Source of the DNA: Microbacterium salsuginis
Lineage (GTDB): Bacteria; Actinomycetota; Actinomycetes; Actinomycetales; Microbacteriaceae
Length of the DNA stretch: 64,000 nt
Assembly (NCBI RefSeq): GCF_012524205.1
Contig: NZ_JABACI010000004.1
Location: forward strand, 744,001 to 808,000
Direction of reading: 5' to 3'
The translations under genes and the position numbers were made by a program. Below, piece by piece: positions 1 through 8,666 of the stretch (positions are counted from its first letter, which is position 1; each line of letters begins with the position of its first letter). The notes under the pieces are model-generated. The model was not told the origin of the DNA. It searched no databases and worked only from the letters and a program-made list of their open reading frames with translations.

Positions 1-300
1 CTCTTGGGCGAGCCGTACGTCGACGCCGAGGGCGCCGAGTATCTGCCCATGTTCGGGCAGCCCGTTGTCGTGCTGCAAGGCGATGGTGAAACGCTGCAGG
101 GAGTTCGGGCAAAGGCCATGGTGCGTCAGCTGCGCGTCGCGATCTACGACCGGGGAATGTTCTCCACCGGTCACGACTCGGCGAACCGCGACGTGGTGGC
201 GCGGGCGGCCGGCGCTGATCTGGACCTCGTGGGTGTCGGGATCCACGGGGCGAAGAACGCCGTGGATCGCATCCTCAAGGGTGTGGCGCGCCACCGCTGA
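1..300 (+). CDS. DUF2000 family protein, 3' part only
   Basis: The reading frame is open from the first base to a TGA at 298-300, so the real start lies upstream of the window. The visible part reads EPYVDAEGAEYLPMFGQPVVVLQG, then a region on relative R/K positions, and ends GVGIHGAKNAVDRILKGVARHR. The 'GxxIxGxKxxVdrilKG' ending and the 'pvvVLqg' strand resemble the small DUF2000 proteins, which have no established biochemical role. No neighbour explains its function. The family call rests on remembered motif pattern and is moderate; that this is a real coding end is likely. Confidence 0.65.
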   Translation, partial: LLGEPYVDAEGAEYLPMFGQPVVVLQGDGETLQGVRAKAMVRQLRVAIYDRGMFSTGHDSANRDVVARAAGADLDLVGVGIHGAKNAVDRILKGVARHR

Positions 301-438
301 GCATTCGACGCCAGTGTTTGCACAGCATCCCGAATCGCGCTCGCGGTCGAGAGGGATGCCGCAGGCGCGGGAAGCGTCACCGGGTTCAAGGATCCAGGCG
401 GCAACGTGTTCTACATCTTCGACCAGCCCGCACGCTGA
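301..438 (+). pseudogene. Remnant of a VOC/glyoxalase-family gene (C-terminal piece)
   Basis: Directly after the DUF2000 stop, and in the same frame, there is an open stretch ending at TGA 436-438 with no convincing start. It ends GFKDPGGNVFYIFDQPAR, which looks like the last strand of a vicinal-oxygen-chelate (VOC) protein ('F.DPdGN.f.i.q'). A VOC domain needs about 110-130 residues and only about 45 codons are available, so an N-terminal portion is missing. I read it as a decayed gene fragment. It could instead be chance similarity in a GC-rich spacer. Confidence 0.45.
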
Positions 439-529
439 GAGCCGGGTCGCCGCACGCCGGGCGCGGACGCCCGCGATCGAGTGGCGCGGGCCAGATCCGC
501 CGCGCGCCACTCGATCCCGGACCGCACGC

Positions 530-991
530 TCAGACGCGGCTCATCGTCGACGGATACCCGCCGCCCCCGGGATAGACCCACTCGCCGATCATCTCTCGGT
601 CGTCGTCCGAGAACGTGCCCCGGAAGTACGCCGGACTGCCCTTGGCGCCCGCCCAGATCGTGAGGGTGTCGCCATCGAGCTCGTAGACGTAGTCGAACGT
701 GTTGCCCTGCGAGTCGTAGAAGCGCGATGCGACGTCCTCGCCGACCGGCTCTCCAAACGGGTGCAGGTTGCCGATCACTTCGAAGCCCTGCACCTTCTGA
801 CCGAACTGCTCCAGGTCCACGTCCTGGATGAGGAAGAACCCTCCGAGAGCCCACTTGTAGGTGACTCGGCCCGGCGCTCCTCCGGTGACCGTCCATTCGC
901 CGACGAGCCGGTCCAGCGCGGCCAGCTGTGTGCTGGGCGTCGCGAGCTCGCTCTGGTAGCCGTCGATCTCGGGCGTCGTGTTGTCAGACAT
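530..991 (-). CDS. DUF1579-like small protein
   Basis: 153 aa. The ATG at 991-989 is preceded by AGGAGA at a good distance; an in-frame ATG 16 codons upstream has no such site. The sequence LVGEWTVTGGAPGRVTYKWALGGFFLIQDVDL and a run of beta strands ending GEWVYPGGGGY fit the lipocalin-like DUF1579 type ('l.G.W.....g.......e.. lgGr.l....'), which are cytosolic beta-barrels of unknown substrate. There is no signal peptide or membrane segment. It is divergent from the DGPF/ECF pair, so it could be a target of that sigma factor, which is inference only. Confidence 0.7.
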   Translation of the reverse strand: MSDNTTPEIDGYQSELATPSTQLAALDRLVGEWTVTGGAPGRVTYKWALGGFFLIQDVDLEQFGQKVQGFEVIGNLHPFGEPVGEDVASRFYDSQGNTFDYVYELDGDTLTIWAGAKGSPAYFRGTFSDDDREMIGEWVYPGGGGYPSTMSRV

Positions 992-1288
992 GTCATCTCC
1001 TATCGATTGGGGCGGCCGGATGCCGCTTTCACAGGTCACGACGGAGCCGTCATCGTGTTCTCGACATCGAGGTCGAAGAATCCGGCTCGGCGAATTCCGG
1101 CGGCGATGTCAATCCGACGCGGCCGGCTCCGTGGTGTCTTTCGATACCCCCGTCCGGGGGTCGAGAAAGGAAGGCACCATGACCATCGACACGACAACAG
1201 GACGCACCGTGATGGCGCCGCTCCTTCGAGTGTCCGCGTGACGCGCGCCGATATCCTGCCCGTGCACACCTCAGCGCAAGGGAGAACC
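992..1288. other. Intergenic region with GC-rich hairpin and a doubtful 20-codon ORF
   Basis: 297 bases between the divergent DUF1579-like and DGPF genes. It contains a perfect hairpin ACCCCCG-TC-CGGGGGT at 1146-1161. Just after it comes GAAAGGAAG and an ATG at 1180 opening a 20-codon frame (MTIDTTTGRTVMAPLLRVSA) that ends at 1242. The ribosome site is good but the peptide is unremarkable. It could be a leader peptide for the downstream pair or a gene remnant. TGTCCG about 55 bases before the DGPF start, followed by CGATAT, is vaguely like an ECF promoter but is not convincing. Confidence 0.35.
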
Positions 1289-1657
1289 GTGAAGTTCCTG
1301 CTGCTCAGCTACACACCCGCCGATTCGTGGGATGCCGCCACCGCCGACACGCCCAGCCAGGAGGCGCTCGATGCCTTCGCCGCTTATCAGAAGTTCGAGG
1401 CGCGCCTGCGGGAGACGGGCGAGTTCGTTCTCAGCGAAGGACTGGGGCATCCGGCCGTCACGACGACGGTCCGCAAGACGGCGGACGGCGTCATCGCGAC
1501 AGACGGTCCGTTCGCCGAGCTCAAGGAAGTGCTCGCCAGCTTCGCCATCCTCGAGTGCAGCAGCATCGAGCGTGCGCGCGAGATCGTCGCCGAGATGGTC
1601 GCTGTGCTCGGCGAGCCCATGGAGATCCGTCCGATCATGGGCGACGACTTCGCGTGA
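1289..1657 (+). CDS. YCII-related DGPF-domain protein
   Basis: 122 aa, GTG start at 1289 behind AAGGGAGAA. It carries the family's naming motif DGPF (residues 72-75, in IATDGPFAELKE) and an N-terminal MKFLLLxY strand typical of the YCII/DGPF fold, a small ferredoxin-like alpha/beta domain. DGPF proteins are the constant partners of ECF42-group sigma factors. Here the stop codon overlaps the sigma-factor GTG by 4 bp, so the two are translationally coupled. Its exact role (effector, enzyme or regulator of the sigma factor) is not established. Confidence 0.9.
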   Translation: MKFLLLSYTPADSWDAATADTPSQEALDAFAAYQKFEARLRETGEFVLSEGLGHPAVTTTVRKTADGVIATDGPFAELKEVLASFAILECSSIERAREIVAEMVAVLGEPMEIRPIMGDDFA

Positions 1658-2901
1658 ACCACCCGTCCGACGGCCGGCGCATCGAGGACCTGCTCCGCGA
1701 GGAGGCGCCACAGGTGCTCGGTGCGCTGGTCCGCCGGTTCGGACGCTTCGACGCGGCAGAGGATGCCACCCAGGAGGCCCTCCTCGCCGCATATCGCACG
1801 TGGCCCACTGACGGCATTCCCACCGAGCCGCGCAGCTGGCTGATCAGGGTCGGCTACCGCAAGCTCGTCGATCTGCTGCGCTCTGAGGACGCCGACCGGC
1901 GCCGTGAACACGACTGGATCGCCGGCGACCCCCGCGTTGTGAATCCCGCCGAACCCGGACCAGCCGTCGTCCACGGCGACGACAGCCTGGAACTGCTCGT
2001 CCTGTGCTGTCACCCGACGCTCAGCGCGCCCTCGCAGATCGCCCTCACCCTGCGCGCCGTGGGTGGTCTCACGACTGCCGAGATCGCGCACGCGTACGGT
2101 GTGACCGAGAGGACGATGGCCACCCGCATCAGTCGCGCCAAGCAGAGTCTCAAGAAGGCGGGTGCGCGATTCGAGCTGGGCGCTACGGGCGACCTCTCGG
2201 AACGGATCACCGCTGTCGAGCGGGTGCTGTACCTGATCTTCAACGAGGGATACACCGCGACGGCCGGGCCCGATCTCACTCGCGTGGATCTCACGAGCGA
2301 GGCGATCCGGTTGACGCGTCTGCTCGTGAGCTCGCGACCCGACGATCCGGAGGCCCATGGCCTGCTGGCTCTCATGCTGCTGACAGAGGCGCGACGAGAT
2401 GTCCGGCAGCTCGACGACGGGCTCGTCCCGCTCGAGGATCAGGACCGCGCGGGCTGGGACAGACGGCTGATCGAAGAAGGCACGCGACTGATCGAAGCCG
2501 CGTGGGCGCGTGAAGCCGTCGGGACGTATCAGCTGCAGGCTGCGATCGGCGCCGTCCACGCGAACGCTGCGACCGCGGCCGACACGGACTGGTCGCAGAT
2601 CGCGGCGCTCTACCTCTGGCTCGAGCGTCTCGAGCCGACCAACCCGATCCGGCTGAGCCGTGTCGTCGCGGTGGCGCGGGCCTTCGGTGCTCTGCGTGGT
2701 CTCGCGCTCCTGGACGAGCTCGATCGCACGCACTCGCTCACCGCTGACCCACTGACGGCCCTCCGAGCTCAGATCGTGAGGGCGCATCTGCTGGACGAGC
2801 TCGGCGACCATGATGCCGCCCGGTCGGGCTTCGCGGACGCCGAGCAGCTCGCCACCAACGACGTCGAGAAGCGATACCTCGCCGAGCGCGCACGTCCTTG
2901 A
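1654..2901 (+). CDS. ECF42-type RNA polymerase sigma factor with C-terminal DUF6596/TPR-like extension
   Basis: 415 aa, GTG start overlapping the DGPF stop (GTGA). Residues about 10-70 are sigma region 2 (LGALVRRFGRFDAAEDATQEALLAAY). Residues about 125-175 are region 4 with a helix-turn-helix (LTTAEIAHAYGVTERTMATRISRAKQSL). The roughly 230-residue extension contains VLYLIFNEGY, the hallmark of the DUF6596 domain of long ECF sigma factors, followed by TPR-like helices (NPIRLSRVVAVARAFG, ALLDELD). ECF42 factors have no anti-sigma factor and use this extension for control. None is encoded nearby, in agreement. Targets are unknown. Confidence 0.93.
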   Translation: MNHPSDGRRIEDLLREEAPQVLGALVRRFGRFDAAEDATQEALLAAYRTWPTDGIPTEPRSWLIRVGYRKLVDLLRSEDADRRREHDWIAGDPRVVNPAEPGPAVVHGDDSLELLVLCCHPTLSAPSQIALTLRAVGGLTTAEIAHAYGVTERTMATRISRAKQSLKKAGARFELGATGDLSERITAVERVLYLIFNEGYTATAGPDLTRVDLTSEAIRLTRLLVSSRPDDPEAHGLLALMLLTEARRDVRQLDDGLVPLEDQDRAGWDRRLIEEGTRLIEAAWAREAVGTYQLQAAIGAVHANAATAADTDWSQIAALYLWLERLEPTNPIRLSRVVAVARAFGALRGLALLDELDRTHSLTADPLTALRAQIVRAHLLDELGDHDAARSGFADAEQLATNDVEKRYLAERARP

Positions 2902-3078
2902 CGTCGCCGTGGTCAGCGCGGCGCCCGGCGCGACACCACCGCCTGGCGCACCGGTTCCCCAGTGGGGTGGGGCGTCGCTCCGCGTACCGGCCCGAGACGT
3001 GGTCGTGCGCGCCGCTCGCAGACGCTGATCTTCGAAGCGGAGAAGGAACCCGCGGGCGTTACCTCGCGACCCGCTCCG

Positions 3079-3732
3079 TCACGGCGCCCAGCCGTGAGAC
3101 TGCAGCCACGACAGGCACAGGGCCGTCCACGCCGAGGCGGTGCCGGCATCGCGCGCGAGGCTGAGTGCATGGTTTCCGCGTTCGAAGATGTGCGTCTCGT
3201 GGGGAACGCCGGCGCGCGCGAGGGCTGACGCGAGCAGGTAGGCGTGCTCGACCGGCACGACAGTGTCGCCGCCGGTGTGCCACAGGAAGGTGGGCGGCGC
3301 CTCGGGCGCGACGAGACGGTCGAGCGAGGTCGCCGCGCGAAGGGCGGGGTCGGCGTCCTCGCCGAGCAGGTTGACCCGCGAGGCGCCGTGCGTGCCGAGC
3401 TCCATCGAGACGGGCGGGTAGGCGAGCGCCACGAAGTCGGGCACCTCGTCGCGCTCGCCGTCCGGCGCGTAGGCGGCCAGGCCTGCCGCGTGCCCGCCCG
3501 CCGAGAAGCCCATCACGCCCACGGTCTCGACGCCTGTCGAGCGCGTCTCGCGGATGGCCTCCCGGATCGCGAGGAGCGGAGCCGGATGCCGCGTCAGGAC
3601 GGGATAGCGGAAGACGGATGCCGCAACCCCGGCCGACGCCAGCCACTCGACGATCGGCTCCGACGAGCGCTCCGCATGCATCGCGTAGCTCCCGCCCGGC
3701 AGCACCAGGACGTGCACCGACGCGCTGCTCAC
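3079..3732 (-). CDS. Alpha/beta-hydrolase (acetyl-esterase type)
   Basis: 217 aa. The GTG at 3732-3730 overlaps the sulfatase TGA (GTGA), so it is the last gene of the long minus-strand operon. Visible elements are the oxyanion-loop motif LPGGSY at residues about 11-16, the nucleophile elbow GFSAGGHAAG, the acid region HTGGDTVVPVEHA and the catalytic His in RGNHALSL. No signal peptide is seen, so it should be cytosolic. In an operon with a sulfatase, a sugar-acid-type lyase and an importer, removal of O-acetyl or other ester groups from imported oligosaccharide is the natural guess. The substrate is inferred. Confidence 0.85.
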   Translation of the reverse strand: MSSASVHVLVLPGGSYAMHAERSSEPIVEWLASAGVAASVFRYPVLTRHPAPLLAIREAIRETRSTGVETVGVMGFSAGGHAAGLAAYAPDGERDEVPDFVALAYPPVSMELGTHGASRVNLLGEDADPALRAATSLDRLVAPEAPPTFLWHTGGDTVVPVEHAYLLASALARAGVPHETHIFERGNHALSLARDAGTASAWTALCLSWLQSHGWAP

Positions 3733-5282
3733 TGGGGCACCGCCCGACCCCGCTGCCGGAAGTCCTCGAGCACGCGATCCCACGGGATGACACCGCTTGC
3801 CTCGGCCCACCGCTGCCACGCCGCCTCGAGGTCGGCGACGAGCCCGGGATCCTTGGCGGCGATGTCCGCCGTCTCGCCGCGGTCGGCATCTATGTCGTAC
3901 AGCTCCCAGGGGCGGCCGTACTCACGGACGAGCTTGAAGCGTCCGCGACGGGCGGCAGCGTTGCCCATGTGCTCCCAGCACAGGGTCCGCTCCGCCGGAG
4001 CATCCCGAGAGGCGGGTTCCCTCCAGATCTCGAGCAGGCTCGCCCTGGGCCTCTGGACAGGATTCCCGACGGCATCGAGGATGCTGGGCACGATGTCGGT
4101 GATGTGGGCGGGTGCGTGCGCGACGGCTCCGCCGGCGATCCCGCCGGCCGGCCAGTTCGCGATGAACGGGGATGCGATGCCGCCCTCGTGGACCCAGCGC
4201 TTGTAGAGGCGGAACGGCGCGTTCGAGAGGTGCGCCCACGGCCGTCCGTAGCTGGAGTACCCCGCCTCCGGGCCGGGACGGATGCCGGGCTCGTTCCCGA
4301 CCTCGACCTCGATGCCGTCCCGCGTGAGCGGCGGGCAGATGTCGGGGTTCATGCGTCGTCCCGAGAACGGCAGCTCCTCCGCGCACGCGCCGTTGTCGGA
4401 GCAGAAGACGATCAGCGTGTCGTCGCGCACGCCGTGAGCCTCGAGCGTGGCGACCACACGGCCGATGCCGCGGTCCATGATCTCGACCTGCGCCGCGTAG
4501 ACGGCCATTCGCTCGGCCTCCCACTCCTGGTCCGCAGCATCCGTCCACTCCGAGACCTCGGGGTCGCGCGCCGAGTCCACGGCAGGCGTGATGCCGAGTT
4601 CATGAAGCCGCTCCGCGCGCTCTTCCCGCAGCCGGTCCCAGCCGGCGCGGTAGCGGTCGCGGTAGCTCGCGACATCCGCTTCGCGCGCGTGCAGCGGCCA
4701 GTGCGGTGCCGTATAAGAGAGGTACAGGAAGAACGGCGTCTCCTGCTGCGCCGATCGTCCGACGAAGTCCGCCGCACGGCGGGACAGGTCGTCGGTGAGG
4801 TAGTAGTCATCGGACGGCTGCTCATCCACGCGTCGCTCCCCGTCGTACAGCGGGGGCCGGTAGTAGCTGGAGGCGCCGGGGAGGATGCCGTAGAACTCGT
4901 CGAATCCGCGACGGGTCGGCCACGTCTCGTTCGGTGCGGAGATGTCGGAGGAGAGGTGCCACTTGCCGACCAGTGCCGTTGCGTATCCCCGAGCCTTCAG
5001 CAGCTCGGCGATCGTCGGGACCTCGAGGCTCAACGATCCCGCATACCCGTGCGGTCGGTCGTCGGTCGTGAGGATGCCGATGCCGACGGAGTGGGATTCC
5101 CGGCCTGTGAGCAGAGCCGCGCGCGATGGGCTGCAGCGCGGGGTCGCATAGAACGCGCTCATCCGCACGCCGGATGCAGCCAGCCGGTCGAGGTTCGGGG
5201 TCTCGATCTCGCCGCCGAACGCACCGGCATCCGAGAAGCCGAGGTCGTCGGCGAGGATGACGATGATGTTCGGTGTGGTCAT
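3729..5282 (-). CDS. Type I (formylglycine) sulfatase
   Basis: 517 aa from ATG 5282-5280, which overlaps the upstream lyase stop (ATGA). The N-terminus MTTPNIIVILADDLGF supplies the metal-binding DD pair. C50-S-P-S-R with ALLTGR is the cysteine to be converted to formylglycine. Later come VGKWHL, a Lys/His pair of the active site, and FCSDNGA, the second metal site. No export signal is seen, so it probably acts on imported sulfated fragments. No formylglycine-generating enzyme is encoded in the window, so maturation must rely on one elsewhere. Substrate unknown: arylsulfatase-like by family, carbohydrate sulfate by context. Confidence 0.93.
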   Translation of the reverse strand: MTTPNIIVILADDLGFSDAGAFGGEIETPNLDRLAASGVRMSAFYATPRCSPSRAALLTGRESHSVGIGILTTDDRPHGYAGSLSLEVPTIAELLKARGYATALVGKWHLSSDISAPNETWPTRRGFDEFYGILPGASSYYRPPLYDGERRVDEQPSDDYYLTDDLSRRAADFVGRSAQQETPFFLYLSYTAPHWPLHAREADVASYRDRYRAGWDRLREERAERLHELGITPAVDSARDPEVSEWTDAADQEWEAERMAVYAAQVEIMDRGIGRVVATLEAHGVRDDTLIVFCSDNGACAEELPFSGRRMNPDICPPLTRDGIEVEVGNEPGIRPGPEAGYSSYGRPWAHLSNAPFRLYKRWVHEGGIASPFIANWPAGGIAGGAVAHAPAHITDIVPSILDAVGNPVQRPRASLLEIWREPASRDAPAERTLCWEHMGNAAARRGRFKLVREYGRPWELYDIDADRGETADIAAKDPGLVADLEAAWQRWAEASGVIPWDRVLEDFRQRGRAVPQ

Positions 5283-6205
5283 GCGGCCGTTCCGCCGCTG
5301 TCGAGGAGCGCCGAGCGATACGGGGCGATGAACTGTTCGAGCGCACTCCGCTCGGATTCCGAGCATGGTGCGAGGGGCGGCGCCACGTGCGGCGGCAGCA
5401 GGCCGAGCATGTCCAGGATGGCCTTCACCGTAGGGACGCCGGGCCGGATGCCGTGCATGCCGGTGAGGGCCGTCGTGATCCGCTGCGCCTCATCTGCTGC
5501 GGCGTCGTCGCCCGCGCGGAGGGCGGCGACGAGCCGGAGCGACAGCGCGGGTGCCACATTGCCGGTGCCCGGCACGATGCCGTCCGCGCCGCGGCGCAGC
5601 CCCGCCACGAGTGCGGTCTCACCGCCCTGGCTGACGCCGAAGTCAGGACGCGACTGCTTGAGGGCGACGAATCGCTCCAACGTGGCGAGGTCGCCGGAGC
5701 TGTCCTTCACGCCGATGACGTGCGCAAGTCCCGCGAGCTGCTCGATGACGGCCGGGCTGATCTCGCTCGTGTAGCGGGGCAGGTTGTAGACGATGACCGG
5801 GATGCCGAGTCGTTCGAACCGGCGGTAGTGGTCGAAGATCTCGTCGTCCCGGTGCCGGAAGTAGAAGGGAGGACACAGGGCGACGGCATCCGCCCCCGCA
5901 TCGACCGCGATCGCGCCGCGCTCGAGCGCCTCCGTCGTCGCGGGCGCGGTGGCATTGACGACGACGACTCCGTCTGGCACGCGCTCGCGCCAGGCGGCGA
6001 CCATCTGGGCGACGTACGGCGAGAGGCTGCTCGTGGCGAGCAGCGGTCCCTCGCCGTTGCTGCCGAGCAGCATGAGCTTCGTGACGCCGGCGGCGGCCAT
6101 CGCGTCCAGCAACCGCGTGCTGGTGGAGGCATCCGGCATCCCGTTCTCGTCCAGGCCTGTCACCAGCGGGACGACGAGCCCGTCCAGCAGTTCGGTGCCG
6201 TTCAT
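5279..6205 (-). CDS. DapA/NAL-family Schiff-base lyase (dihydrodipicolinate-synthase-like)
   Basis: 308 aa TIM barrel from ATG 6205-6203, touching the oxidoreductase stop. Key residues are visible: GSNGEG (residues 48-53, pyruvate-carboxylate binding), Tyr140 in VIVYNLP, and the Schiff-base Lys167 in IGVKDSSG. Such proteins make or cleave 2-keto acids (DHDP synthase, KDG aldolase, 2-keto-3-deoxy-arabinonate dehydratase and similar). The window shows no lysine-biosynthesis context. Neighbours are sulfatases, FAH proteins and an importer, so a 2-keto-3-deoxy sugar-acid aldolase or dehydratase is more likely than DapA proper. Confidence 0.88.
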   Translation of the reverse strand: MNGTELLDGLVVPLVTGLDENGMPDASTSTRLLDAMAAAGVTKLMLLGSNGEGPLLATSSLSPYVAQMVAAWRERVPDGVVVVNATAPATTEALERGAIAVDAGADAVALCPPFYFRHRDDEIFDHYRRFERLGIPVIVYNLPRYTSEISPAVIEQLAGLAHVIGVKDSSGDLATLERFVALKQSRPDFGVSQGGETALVAGLRRGADGIVPGTGNVAPALSLRLVAALRAGDDAAADEAQRITTALTGMHGIRPGVPTVKAILDMLGLLPPHVAPPLAPCSESERSALEQFIAPYRSALLDSGGTAA

Positions 6206-7824
6206 CAGTAGGGCCGCACTTCCGGCAGATCGGGCCACGCCAGCTCGATACCCTCCTCGACGAGCCGCGCCTGGAACCGCGCGAGCTCACCGGCGTCGTT
6301 GCGCACTCCGGACGGCGTCAGTCCGCTCTCGAGGCAGTGAGCCGCGAGAAGCCCGGCGACCTCGCCGACGTTCCACTCCACGGGGTGAAGGCGGAAGCAC
6401 CCGTTGGTGATGTGGGTCGTGCCGATGTTCTTGCCCGCGGGCAGCAGATTGGTCACGCGCTCGGGGATGAGCGCCCCGAGCGGGATCTGGAACGGGCAGC
6501 TCGCGACGTCGATGTAGTTGTCGCCGCCCGTCGAGGGGTGCAGGTCGATGCGGTACATGCCGATGCCCACGCTATCCGGGTAGTCGACCGCGCCGGCCTC
6601 GCCCCGGACGGCGTACGAGAGGTCCTGCTCGACGACCGTGTACTCCGCGCGGATGCGGCGGGACTCGCGGATGTACGGCGCCTTCGCGAACCCGTCCTGC
6701 GTTCCCATGACGTCGGGGCGCAGGCGCAGACCCGGCCAGCCGCGGCCGCCGTCGGGGCGCGGCGCCTCGGTCTGCAGCCAGTAGAGCATGCTCGAGGCCA
6801 GCTCGCGGCTGCCGTCCAGATGGCGCTGCTTCTCGTCGTCCTCCACTCCGATGAGACCGCCGTCGAGGTAGTCGATCATCGGCCAGTTGACGATCGTCAC
6901 CTCGCTGTCGCAGAACCCGGGCTCGAAGACGTCGCGAGACACGATGCGGCGGAACGCCCACAGTTCGCGGTCGCCGGGATCGACGCTCTGATCCGCGACC
7001 ACCTCGCCGGCCTTCTCGTGCGGCACGAACCGACGTTCGAGCGGCTCGAGCGTGCGCGGGTCCGGAGCGGTGAGGCCGAGCAGCGGCCCGGGCCAGTAGT
7101 CAGGTCGGTACGAGCGCCAGTAGTCGTAGCCGGCCGGGCGCTCGATCGTATGATCCTCGCCCTCGCGATACTCCAGCGCGAACACCCACGAGAAGGCCTG
7201 CATGTTGTCGGGCTGCGGCGCATCGGCGGCGCTCGGCTCACCCGTCTGCTCGCGCGACTCGAAACCCGTGACGAACTCTGTGCCGGTGAGGGGCAGCAGG
7301 TCGCCGAGCTCGGTCGCATCCAGGAAGTACCGGGCCTTCACCGTGACATCGCCGGCGGGTCCGCGCAGGGTCACCCCGGTGACCTCGTCCCCGTCCGTGT
7401 CGGCGGCCACCGGGGCGTGGTTGTACAGGACGCGCAGGCGTCCGGAGGTCAGGTAGGGCGAGACCAGGGATTCGAGGACGGATGCCGCGACCCGCGGTTC
7501 GTGACAGAGCCGGCTGACGCGTCCGCGGCCGGGATTGAGCTCGGGGTCGGCCATCGCCTCCTCCGTGAGCGGGTACCAGCGGCGGTAGTGCTCGCGGATG
7601 CCGTCACGCAGGGCGCGGTACGTGCGAGTCGCCCCGAACCGCTCGATCCAGGGGTGCTCGTCCGGCGGAACGCCCTGGCTCGTCAGCTGACCGCCGATCC
7701 AGTCGGTCTCTTCACTGACGATCACCCGAAGCCCGCTGCGCGCGGCGCTCAAGCCTGCCGCCACACCGCCCAGTCCCCCTCCCACGATCAGCACATCGCA
7801 CGTCTCGACCCCGATTTCAGCCAA
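6205..7824 (-). CDS. FAD-dependent oxidoreductase (FAD_oxidored/PF12831 type)
   Basis: 539 aa. TTG 7824-7822 is preferred because AAAGGG sits six bases upstream; ATGs at 7848 and 7839 are in frame but have poor ribosome sites. The dinucleotide-binding motif VLIVGGGLGGVAAGLSAAR is near the N-terminus, followed by EETDWIGGQLTSQG. The C-terminal part has LLPAGKNIGTTHITNGCFRLHPVEWNVGEVAG, the FAD-contacting end of this family. The family includes enzymes found in polysaccharide-utilisation clusters with undefined sugar oxidations. Part of the importer/sulfatase operon, so oxidation of an imported sugar or sugar acid is plausible. Confidence 0.85.
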   Translation of the reverse strand: MAEIGVETCDVLIVGGGLGGVAAGLSAARSGLRVIVSEETDWIGGQLTSQGVPPDEHPWIERFGATRTYRALRDGIREHYRRWYPLTEEAMADPELNPGRGRVSRLCHEPRVAASVLESLVSPYLTSGRLRVLYNHAPVAADTDGDEVTGVTLRGPAGDVTVKARYFLDATELGDLLPLTGTEFVTGFESREQTGEPSAADAPQPDNMQAFSWVFALEYREGEDHTIERPAGYDYWRSYRPDYWPGPLLGLTAPDPRTLEPLERRFVPHEKAGEVVADQSVDPGDRELWAFRRIVSRDVFEPGFCDSEVTIVNWPMIDYLDGGLIGVEDDEKQRHLDGSRELASSMLYWLQTEAPRPDGGRGWPGLRLRPDVMGTQDGFAKAPYIRESRRIRAEYTVVEQDLSYAVRGEAGAVDYPDSVGIGMYRIDLHPSTGGDNYIDVASCPFQIPLGALIPERVTNLLPAGKNIGTTHITNGCFRLHPVEWNVGEVAGLLAAHCLESGLTPSGVRNDAGELARFQARLVEEGIELAWPDLPEVRPY

Positions 7825-7862
7825 CGCATTCCCTTTCATCGTGCTCATGTCGCGGCATCCGC

Positions 7863-8666
7863 TCATGCCTCCGCGCCGGACAGATCCAGCGCGGCGGCCA
7901 GCAGATTCCGCGTGTACTCGTGCTGCGGGGCGCCGAAGATCTGCGCGGCGTCGCCGGATTCGACCAGCTCGCCGTGGCGCATGACCACGACGCGGTCCGC
8001 GATCTGCCGCACGACACCGAGGTCGTGCGAGATGAACAGCATCGAGAGTCCGTGCTCCTGCTTGAGATCCACCAGCAGGCGCAGGATCTGGGCCTGCACC
8101 GAGACGTCGAGCGCCGAGACCGCCTCGTCGCACACCAGCAGGCGCGGCTTCATCGCGAGGGCCCGAGCGATGCTGACCCGCTGGCACTGCCCGCCCGACA
8201 GCGCGGACGGCCGACGATCGGCGACACCCGAGTCCAGCCCGACGTCGTCCAGCAATGCGGCCAGGGCCTTCTCGCGGTCACGCCCAGGTGCGATCGCGGG
8301 ATTGGTGCGCCAGACCTCGTTGATGATCGCGCGCACGCTCATGCGGGGATTCAGCGATGAGCGCGGATCCTGGAAGACCATCTGAAGCTCGCGCTTGAGG
8401 GCGGCGGGGCGGCGCGACACCACGTCGAGGGGAGTGCCCCCGAACGTCATCGAGCCCTCTTGCGGATGCTGCAGGCCGACGACGCAGCGGGCGACGGTCG
8501 TCTTTCCCGACCCTGACTCGCCGACGAGCGCGAGGGTCTCGTTCTCGCCGAGGGTGAAGGAGACCTCGTCGACCGCACGGCGCGCGGGCGGCGCCCCGGG
8601 CTTCTCGCGGCGCTTGCGGCTGAAGTCGACGACGAGGTCGCGGACCTCGAGCAGGGCGCCGCTCAT
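7863..8666 (-). CDS. Oligopeptide-type ABC importer ATPase (DppF/OppF-like)
   Basis: 267 aa. ATG 8666-8664 has GAGGAGG at an ideal distance and overlaps the stop of the partner ATPase. Walker A GESGSGKTT, Q-loop VFQDPRSSLNPR, signature LSGGQCQRVSIARAL, Walker B LLVCDEAVSALD and switch His in FISHDLGVV are all present. 'RSSLNPR' and the short C-terminus are typical of the second ATPase of Dpp/Opp systems. It pairs with the next ATPase to energise the two permeases encoded upstream. Confidence 0.93.
   Translation of the reverse strand: MSGALLEVRDLVVDFSRKRREKPGAPPARRAVDEVSFTLGENETLALVGESGSGKTTVARCVVGLQHPQEGSMTFGGTPLDVVSRRPAALKRELQMVFQDPRSSLNPRMSVRAIINEVWRTNPAIAPGRDREKALAALLDDVGLDSGVADRRPSALSGGQCQRVSIARALAMKPRLLVCDEAVSALDVSVQAQILRLLVDLKQEHGLSMLFISHDLGVVRQIADRVVVMRHGELVESGDAAQIFGAPQHEYTRNLLAAALDLSGAEA

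Noticed and set aside
1180..1242. 20-codon ORF before the DGPF gene
   Set aside because: Good ribosome site, but the peptide is too short and featureless to call as a gene; noted only as a possible leader.
1387..2811. 474-codon antisense open frame over the sigma factor
   Set aside because: No recognisable motifs or ribosome site; the sense frame is a full ECF42 factor coupled to DGPF.
5279..6205. Calling the DapA-family gene true dihydrodipicolinate synthase
   Set aside because: No lysine-pathway context; the operon is catabolic, so a sugar-acid lyase is the safer reading.
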